Below, piece after piece: positions 58,908-64,000 of a stretch of DNA of 64,000 nt. Under the pieces are notes generated by a model that saw only the letters and a program-made list of their open reading frames with translations, ran no database searches and was not told where the DNA came from. The position numbers were made by a program, and so were the translations under genes. Each line of letters opens with the position of its first letter. The stretch's first letter is position 1. Source of the DNA: DATFVB01 sp963714035 (GTDB lineage: Bacteria > Acidobacteriota > Thermoanaerobaculia > UBA5066 > DATFVB01); the NCBI GenBank assembly GCA_963714035.1, contig OY970224.1, positions 2,604,001 to 2,668,000 on the forward strand. The letters run 5' to 3'.

Positions 58908-60197
58908 CTAACCCGGCGGGACGTGCTCGCCGAGATCGTACCGGCGCACGATCGGGGCGGCGAGCGAGACCGCCGCGACGACGAGGATCGTCGCCAGCCC
59001 TCCGGTGACGATCGAGAACGCCGCGCCGAACGCCACCGAACGGAAGAGGGAGGCGACGAAGCCCGCTTCCATTTCGCCGAGCTGCGGGCCGCCCATGAAG
59101 AAAATCATGTTGACCGAGGTCATCCGGCCGCGCAGATCGTCCGGCGTGATCACCTGGCGGAGCGTCTGGCGGATCACGGTCGAGACGAGATCGGCGAGGC
59201 CGGCGGCCGCGAGCGCCGCGAAGGTCAGCGGGAAGCTCCGGGACACTCCGTACACGATCGTCGCCGCGCCGTACCCCGCGACCGCCCAGAGGAAGATCGG
59301 CCCCTGACGGCGCGGCAGCGCGTGGAGCGCGGTGTAGAGCGATCCGAGGAGAGCGCCGACGGCGGGCGCGGAGCGGAGCCAGCCGTACCCGGCCGGACCG
59401 ACGTGGAGGATCTGGTCGGAGACGATCGGGAGGAGGGACATCGCTCCGGAAAAGAGCGTCGCGAAGAAATCCAGGGCCATCGTCGAGACCATGATCGGGG
59501 TCCGGAAAACGAAGCGCAGGCCGTCGCCCAGGGCGCGGCGCATCGTCGGCGGAGATTCGCTTTTCCTTCCCGGCTTTCCGGAGGTGCGGATCAGGAAGAG
59601 CGCCACGAGCACCGCGCCGAACGATAGGGCGTTGCCGAAATAGATCAGCGACAGCCCGCGCGTTCCCGACGCGTGCCACCGGCTCGTCGCCGCGATGACG
59701 AGACCCGAGGCCGCGGGGCCCGCGATCATCGCGACGTGGAAGAAGGTCAGGTTGAGCGACAGGGCCCCCGGAAGGTCCTCGTTCGGGACGAGTCGCGGGA
59801 TGAGCGCCTGCCGCGCGGGATTGTCGAACGCCGTCGCCGCGGACGCGAGCGCCGTCAGGACGTAGATCAGCCAGAGGGTCTCGCGGTGCGCGAGCGTCGC
59901 GACGGCGAGGAGGAGCGCCGCGGCCGCCATCACGCTCTGGGCGGCGAACATGATCCGCTTGCGATCGTGCCGATCGGCGATCACCCCGCCCCATAGCGAC
60001 AGCGCGATGATCGGGAGCACCCGGACGAGGCCCACGAAACCGAGGGCGAGCGGGGAATGCGTGAGCAGGTAGATGTGCCAGTCGACCCCGACGTTCTGCA
60101 TCTGCGTTCCGACGATCGAGACGAGTGTCGCGAGGCCGAGGAGGCGGAAGTCGCGGTGCCGGAGGGCGCGGTAGGGGCGCGGAGAGGCAGCGGTCAC
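58908..60197 (-). CDS. MFS transporter (EntS/MFS_3-like)
   Basis: 429 residues from a GTG at 60197 (start by homology: the protein then opens PYRALRHRDFRLLGLATLVS). Twelve hydrophobic segments can be counted. Typical inter-helix motif GGVIADRHDRKRIMFAAQ after helix 2, FDNPARQALIPRLVPNEDL in the middle and RQTLRQVITPDDLRGRMTS near the end match the enterobactin exporter (EntS)/MFS_3 group. It probably exports a small molecule by proton antiport. No siderophore genes are nearby. Upstream is a repeat tract. Confidence 0.9.
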   Translation of the reverse strand: MTAASPRPYRALRHRDFRLLGLATLVSIVGTQMQNVGVDWHIYLLTHSPLALGFVGLVRVLPIIALSLWGGVIADRHDRKRIMFAAQSVMAAAALLLAVATLAHRETLWLIYVLTALASAATAFDNPARQALIPRLVPNEDLPGALSLNLTFFHVAMIAGPAASGLVIAATSRWHASGTRGLSLIYFGNALSFGAVLVALFLIRTSGKPGRKSESPPTMRRALGDGLRFVFRTPIMVSTMALDFFATLFSGAMSLLPIVSDQILHVGPAGYGWLRSAPAVGALLGSLYTALHALPRRQGPIFLWAVAGYGAATIVYGVSRSFPLTFAALAAAGLADLVSTVIRQTLRQVITPDDLRGRMTSVNMIFFMGGPQLGEMEAGFVASLFRSVAFGAAFSIVTGGLATILVVAAVSLAAPIVRRYDLGEHVPPG

Positions 60198-60518
60198 GCG
60201 GGGGAGCCGCTCAGCTGCACGGAAATCCGAAACTCGAAACTCGAAACGAGCGCGCGCCGAAGGCGCAGCCGCAGAGCGGCCGGCGCCACGCGACGAGCGC
60301 GGCGTTCGCCGCGCACGCCAGTGCGCGAGCAAACCCGAAACAAATTCGAAATTCGAATGTCCAAAATCCGAAACAGAGATCCGCGGGAGTGCGTGGCGAC
60401 CCGCGAATCGAATCCCGAAGTCCGAAGTCGAAGCCTGCTCTTTCGGTTTGAAATTTGAATTTCGGTCATTCGTGCTTGTTTCGAGTTTCGGATTTCGTGC
60501 TTCGGATTTCTCGCGCGG
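60198..60518. repeat. Large CGAAACTCG/TTTCGAG inverted-repeat tract
   Basis: Left side: CCGAAACTCGAAACTCGAAA near 60229. Middle: AAATTCGAAATTCGAATG and AAAATCCGAAACAGAG near 60340-60380. Right side: GTTTCGAGTTTCGG near 60479, the complement of the left. A+T-richer than its surroundings. No gene is supported. Confidence 0.6.
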
Positions 60519-61649
60519 TCACGTCCGCGCCGGCAACGCGGTGCGCAGCGCTTCGATTTCGGCGGGTGTTGCCGGCCGCCAGCGGCGGCGCGCGAGGCGG
60601 CGGGAGAGAGCCTCCCGGTCGAGGATGAGGCTCGTCACGTGGCGTCCTTCCGGCGTGAACGCGTGCGCGCGGCCGCGCGGACCGAGGACGATCATCGTTC
60701 CGCGCGTTTCGTCGGCGAGGAGGTCGGCGTCGGCCGCCGCCCAGGCGTCGTGGATCGCGGCATGCGTGGGCCGGTTCTCCCGCCGGCGCTCGACGGCGTG
60801 CTTCGTCCGGCGTTCGCTTTGCCGTCCCGACCGCTCGAGCGCTCGCCGGAGATCGTGGAGGATGCCGGGGATCTTCCGCATGAGCTCCGACCGGCGAGCG
60901 GCGGAAACGCCTCCGCCCGCCAGATCGCTCTCGATCTGCGCCAGCCGGCCGCGCGCGGCCTGGAGAGCCTGGGCGAAGGCGTTGTCGGGATGGTCGTCGA
61001 GCCATGCGGAGGCTTCCGATCCGATGCGATTCAGCGTCAGGCGCGTCCCGCCTTCCGGCGACCGGCTCTCGACGGCCTGGAGCGTGAGCGCCGAGACGGG
61101 GGCGCCGCTGCCGCCGAAGTGTCCGGCGACGAGCTGCGCGAGCACGTCGTAGGTTTTCGACGACTTTCCGAACGGAGGGAGGAGGCGCGCCTTGAGCTCT
61201 CGCCCCGGCCGAACCAGGCCGAGCGGCGCGGTCGACGAGAAGAGCTCGTCGATCCTCTCGTGCTTCGCCTCGAGCAGGGCCTGCGCGAGGTCGGTCCACT
61301 GCGGCTGCCCCGTCGGCGAGAAACCCGCGAAGACGGACCGCGGCCGGGGAGGCGCCGCGTGCTCGCAATCGGCGCCGTCGCATCGGTAACAGAACACGCG
61401 TCCCGCGGCGATCGGGTCCGCCCGCGCGCTCGTGCGGCGCAGGGCTTCGGCCGTTCCCGAAAGGAGGGCCGGCGAGGCGGAGGCGTCTTCGAGAGCGGGC
61501 GGCGGGATCGTCAGCTCGAACGGGATCGTGAGTTTCAGCGGGAACGGCGCGTTCCCGAACGTCTCCCGATGGAGCCGCCGGGCGAAATCCGCGATCTCGC
61601 TTTCGATCCGCCGCGCTTCGGCCGAGAGCGATCCGCGACCGCGCTTCAC
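60519..61649 (-). CDS. Hypothetical protein, alpha/beta with Cys cluster
   Basis: 376 residues. I do not recognise the family. Near residue 85 there is a Cys-rich motif FCYRCDGADCEHA (three Cys and a His within nine residues, possibly a metal site). Other features: PPRPRSVFAGFSPTGQPQWT, a long helical charged middle (QALQAARGRLAQIESDLAGG), and ALSRRLARRRWRPATPAEIE at the end. The charge pattern suggests a nucleic-acid- or ribosome-associated protein (weak inference). It is divergent from the metallophosphoesterase. Confidence 0.62.
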   Translation of the reverse strand: MKRGRGSLSAEARRIESEIADFARRLHRETFGNAPFPLKLTIPFELTIPPPALEDASASPALLSGTAEALRRTSARADPIAAGRVFCYRCDGADCEHAAPPRPRSVFAGFSPTGQPQWTDLAQALLEAKHERIDELFSSTAPLGLVRPGRELKARLLPPFGKSSKTYDVLAQLVAGHFGGSGAPVSALTLQAVESRSPEGGTRLTLNRIGSEASAWLDDHPDNAFAQALQAARGRLAQIESDLAGGGVSAARRSELMRKIPGILHDLRRALERSGRQSERRTKHAVERRRENRPTHAAIHDAWAAADADLLADETRGTMIVLGPRGRAHAFTPEGRHVTSLILDREALSRRLARRRWRPATPAEIEALRTALPART

Positions 61650-61737
61650 CCGTTCATTCTAAGCGCGCGGCGGCGTTCCTTCGCGGCGCGCGCTGCCGCG
61701 CCTGGCATCGTCCGCGCGGGCGTGAAAAGATCGGCGC

Positions 61738-62955
61738 ATGACGAAGAGGCGACCGTTCGTCGCGGCCCTCGCCGCCCTCTTTTTCGCGGCCGCGCTGCGC
61801 GGAGCGACCGACCGCCCGATCGCGCCGATCGGCGGAGCTCTCCCGAACATCGCCGACGGCGCGCCGCTCCTTTTCGTCGTCGGCGGCGACAATCGGCCGA
61901 CCGGACACGACGGACCGTTTCCTCGCGTGACGCGGACGATCTTCTCGGAAATCGGCCTGATCCGGCCCGACTTCGTCCTGTGGACGGGCGATGCCGTCTA
62001 CGGCTATTACGATTCGGCGCGCGAGCTCTCGGCCGAATACGACCGTTTCGCGGGGGCGGCGCGCGAGGCCGCCGCGCCCCTGTTCAACGCGCCGGGAAAC
62101 CACGAGATCCACCATCTCGACGGGGATCCCTGCGACGACCGCTCTTCCGGGGAGGCGTTCGCGCGCCGCTTCGGCAATCTCTACGGGTCGTTCGACGCGG
62201 GCGGCGCGCACTTCATCGCTCTCGACACGGAGCCGGTGTGCTCCGAGGACCGGATCGACCCCGACCAGCGCGCGTGGCTCGAGCGCGACCTCGAGGCGAA
62301 CAAGAATGCCCGCGCGATCTTCGTCTTCTCGCACACCGAATTCTTTTCGTCCCCCACGATCGACCCGGACGCCGCGAAGGGCCACCCCCCGATCGCCGAC
62401 CGCGAGGGCCTGATCGCGCTTTTCCGGAAGTACCCGGTCCGCGCGGTTTTCTGCGGACACGAGCACGTGTATTCGCACGAGAGCCACGAAGGGATCGACT
62501 TCTTCGTCGCGGGGGGCGCCGGCGCGCCGCTCTACGCTCCCCCCGATCGCGGCGGCTTCTCGCATTACGTCGTCGTCCGCCTCGAAAAGGGCGAGCTCGC
62601 CTGGGACGTCGTCGAGCCGGGGCGCCTGTACGTCGAGACGGGCCCGGACCTCGCGGGGAAGAGGACGACCTGGATCGTCAACGGCACCGACGCGGACGTG
62701 CCGGTGCGCGGGGCATGGATCGATGCGCCCTCCTCCCTCGGCTCGTGCCGGCGGCTGGCGGTCGCCACGGGCCTGAAGAAACACGAGAAGCCGGTCGAGC
62801 TGCCGGCTTCGGTCGCGGGATGCGAGGTCGTGAACGGGCGGCGGCGCGCCCGCGTGGCGCTGGTCTCCCCGCGCGGCACGAGCGTCCCGATCTCGATCGT
62901 CGGCGGCGGCGCCGGCGCGTCGTCCGGACGACGCGCCGGGGTGAGCTCAGAGTGA
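61738..62955 (+). CDS. Secreted calcineurin-like metallophosphoesterase
   Basis: 405 residues with a signal peptide (FVAALAALFFAAALRGATD). Metal-site motifs in order: FVVGGDNRPTGHDGPF, DFVLWTGDAVYGYY, PLFNAPGNHEIHH (GNHE), VFSHTEFFSS and FCGHEHVYSHES (GHxH). A C-terminal region of about 90 residues is partly Gly-rich (VGGGAGASSGRRAGVSS). It likely hydrolyses phosphate or sugar-phosphate esters outside the cytoplasm. The gene is alone. Confidence 0.88.
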   Translation: MTKRRPFVAALAALFFAAALRGATDRPIAPIGGALPNIADGAPLLFVVGGDNRPTGHDGPFPRVTRTIFSEIGLIRPDFVLWTGDAVYGYYDSARELSAEYDRFAGAAREAAAPLFNAPGNHEIHHLDGDPCDDRSSGEAFARRFGNLYGSFDAGGAHFIALDTEPVCSEDRIDPDQRAWLERDLEANKNARAIFVFSHTEFFSSPTIDPDAAKGHPPIADREGLIALFRKYPVRAVFCGHEHVYSHESHEGIDFFVAGGAGAPLYAPPDRGGFSHYVVVRLEKGELAWDVVEPGRLYVETGPDLAGKRTTWIVNGTDADVPVRGAWIDAPSSLGSCRRLAVATGLKKHEKPVELPASVAGCEVVNGRRRARVALVSPRGTSVPISIVGGGAGASSGRRAGVSSE

Positions 62956-63110
62956 CGAGTCACGGGTCTCAAGCCAGAAGTCAAATGGTCGCGAGCGGCG
63001 AGTCGGGAAGCGTGAAAGGGTGAAGTCCTTGAGCTCGACTCGCGACTCCCGACGGACAGACTCGCGACTCGTCCCGTCAGGACGTTGAGCCGAGCAATTC
63101 AATCTTGGCG
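62956..63110. repeat. CGAGTC-type tract before the photolyase gene
   Basis: Contains GACGAGTCACGGGTCTCAAG, GCGAGCGGCGAGTCGGGAAG and GACTCGCGACTCCCGACGGA. A short direct duplication follows: GTTGAGCCGAGCAATTC (63084) and GTTGAGCCGCGCAATCC (63110). Confidence 0.5.
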
Positions 63111-64000
63111 TTGAGCCGCGCAATCCACTGGTTCCGCCGGGACCTCCGCCTCTTCGACAACACCGCCCTGTTTTCCGCGTCGCGCGATTTCGACGACGTG
63201 TATCCGGTCTTCGTCCTCGACGACCACTACGCGCAGGACGCCTCCGTGGGTCCGTCGCGCTTCGTCTTCCTCCGGGAATCGCTCGCCGCGCTGGAGCGTG
63301 ACGTCCGCGACGCGGGCGGCCGGCTCTCGATCATCCCCGGTCCGCCGGCGCGCGCCCTGCCGGAGCTGCTCGCGGCGACCGGCGCCGGCGCCGTGTATGC
63401 AAACGAAGAGATCGGACCGTATCCGCAGCGGCGCGACGCCGAAGTCCGCGCCGCGATCGAGGGCGCCGGCGGCAGGTTCCGGCTCTTCTCCGACAGCGTC
63501 GCGGTCGATCCGCGGTCGATCGCCAGCGGCGAAGGCCGTCCGTACACGGTTTTCACGCCGTTCTCGAAGAAATGGCGCGCCGCGGAGAAGGCGGAGCCGT
63601 TCCCCGCGCCTTCGGCGCTCGCCGCGGCCGCGGGCCGATCGGCGCCGGTCGAGAAGGTCCGCGCCTGGAAGGACCTCGCCGCCAATCCCCGCGCGCCCCG
63701 GGGTGGCGAGCGCGCGGCGCGGGCGGCGCTCGACGGTTTTCTGGAGGGCATCGGCCGGTATTCCTCGGTACGAGACTCTCCGGCGGCGGACGGGACGTCC
63801 CGGCTCTCGGCCGCCCTGCACTTCGGGACCCTGTCGCCCCGAACCGTCCTGTCCCGCGCCCGCGCGGCGTGGCGCGGCGCCGATCCGGAGAGTCGGAAGA
63901 GCGTCGAGAAATTCGCGGACGAGCTCTGCTGGCGCGATTTCCTCCACGCCCTGCTCTTCCATTTTCCGCACGCGGCCTCGGGCGCCTTCCGCCGGGAGAT
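63111..64000 (+). CDS. phr: DNA photolyase/cryptochrome, N-terminal part
   Basis: Open from a TTG at 63111 to the right edge of the window; no stop is reached, so the gene is truncated. The N-terminal domain has AIHWFRRDLRLFDNTAL, SRFVFLRESLAALERDVRDA and YANEEIGPYPQRRDAEVRAA (antenna-chromophore half). The FAD half begins with FTPFSKKWRAAEKAEP, SRLSAALHFGTLSPRTVL and FADELCWRDFLHALLFHFP. It repairs UV-induced cyclobutane dimers using blue light. No ATG is available near the start; TTG with a weak site is my choice. Confidence 0.9.
   Translation, partial: MSRAIHWFRRDLRLFDNTALFSASRDFDDVYPVFVLDDHYAQDASVGPSRFVFLRESLAALERDVRDAGGRLSIIPGPPARALPELLAATGAGAVYANEEIGPYPQRRDAEVRAAIEGAGGRFRLFSDSVAVDPRSIASGEGRPYTVFTPFSKKWRAAEKAEPFPAPSALAAAAGRSAPVEKVRAWKDLAANPRAPRGGERAARAALDGFLEGIGRYSSVRDSPAADGTSRLSAALHFGTLSPRTVLSRARAAWRGADPESRKSVEKFADELCWRDFLHALLFHFPHAASGAFRRE

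Overview
The window is 64 kb of very G+C-rich bacterial chromosome with short intergenic gaps. Gene content (many Sec or Tat signal peptides, a Ser/Thr kinase fused to TolB-like and TPR regions, beta-propeller and beta-helix secreted proteins, several small DUF families) and the dispersed intergenic repeats suggest a soil- or sediment-type Acidobacteriota-like organism. That placement is inference; no rRNA or other marker gene is present. I saw no tRNA, rRNA, CRISPR array, prophage or intact insertion sequence.

Layout. 1-2.4 kb: the end of a RecB-like nuclease/helicase and an A+T-richer unknown gene with weak uracil-DNA-glycosylase-like motifs. 2.4-8.1 kb: a DUF11-type surface protein whose 3' end is partly duplicated, a Tat-exported PhoD phosphatase, a DUF4239/haem-domain fusion, and repeat-rich DNA. 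8.1-13.1 kb: a five-gene leftward cluster of three DUF1579-like proteins, a NIPSNAP protein and a DUF2911 protein, divergent from a MocR-type regulator. 13.1-26 kb: a RHH/RelE toxin-antitoxin pair, an endonuclease III-like protein, exported hydrolases, a beta-helix surface protein, a secreted RCC1-repeat protein and a nucleotidyltransferase pair. 26-45.5 kb: a cytochrome c, a HEAT/TonB-C protein, a proline-racemase-family enzyme between copies of a dispersed repeat, an ABC-2 exporter, many small exported proteins, a two-hotdog thioesterase, the kinase, a periplasmic peroxiredoxin and an RRM protein.

45.6-52.1 kb is the clearest functional unit: asd-lysC-dapB-dapA-dapD-lysA, six genes each overlapping the next by exactly four bases (NTGA), so the whole aspartate-to-lysine/diaminopimelate route is translationally coupled. 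Upstream is what looks like a complete leader-peptide attenuator: a TTGACA promoter, a 30-codon reading frame with five AAG lysine codons clustered at codons 11-19, a 15-bp antiterminator pairing and a mutually exclusive intrinsic terminator 20 nt before the asd ribosome-binding site. Lysine regulation by leader-peptide attenuation is uncommon (the known device is the L-box riboswitch), so this is the best candidate here for an undescribed system. The last gene, in the lysA position, lacks the CESGD motif of diaminopimelate decarboxylases.

52-64 kb: a Cys-rich PAS/LuxR regulator, a ROK protein without its zinc-site cysteines, two tandem beta-helix paralogues (one with an apparent frameshift, the other without an ATG and starting inside a palindromic tandem repeat), a Tyr/Asn-rich secreted protein, an MFS transporter, a metallophosphoesterase and the first part of a DNA photolyase cut by the window end.

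Repeats stand out: elements with TGTCATCCCGAG-type inverted ends, a second dispersed family bracketing the racemase gene, AACTCG/TTCGAG low-complexity tracts beside gene ends, and 24-bp in-frame tandem repeats in or next to three genes.
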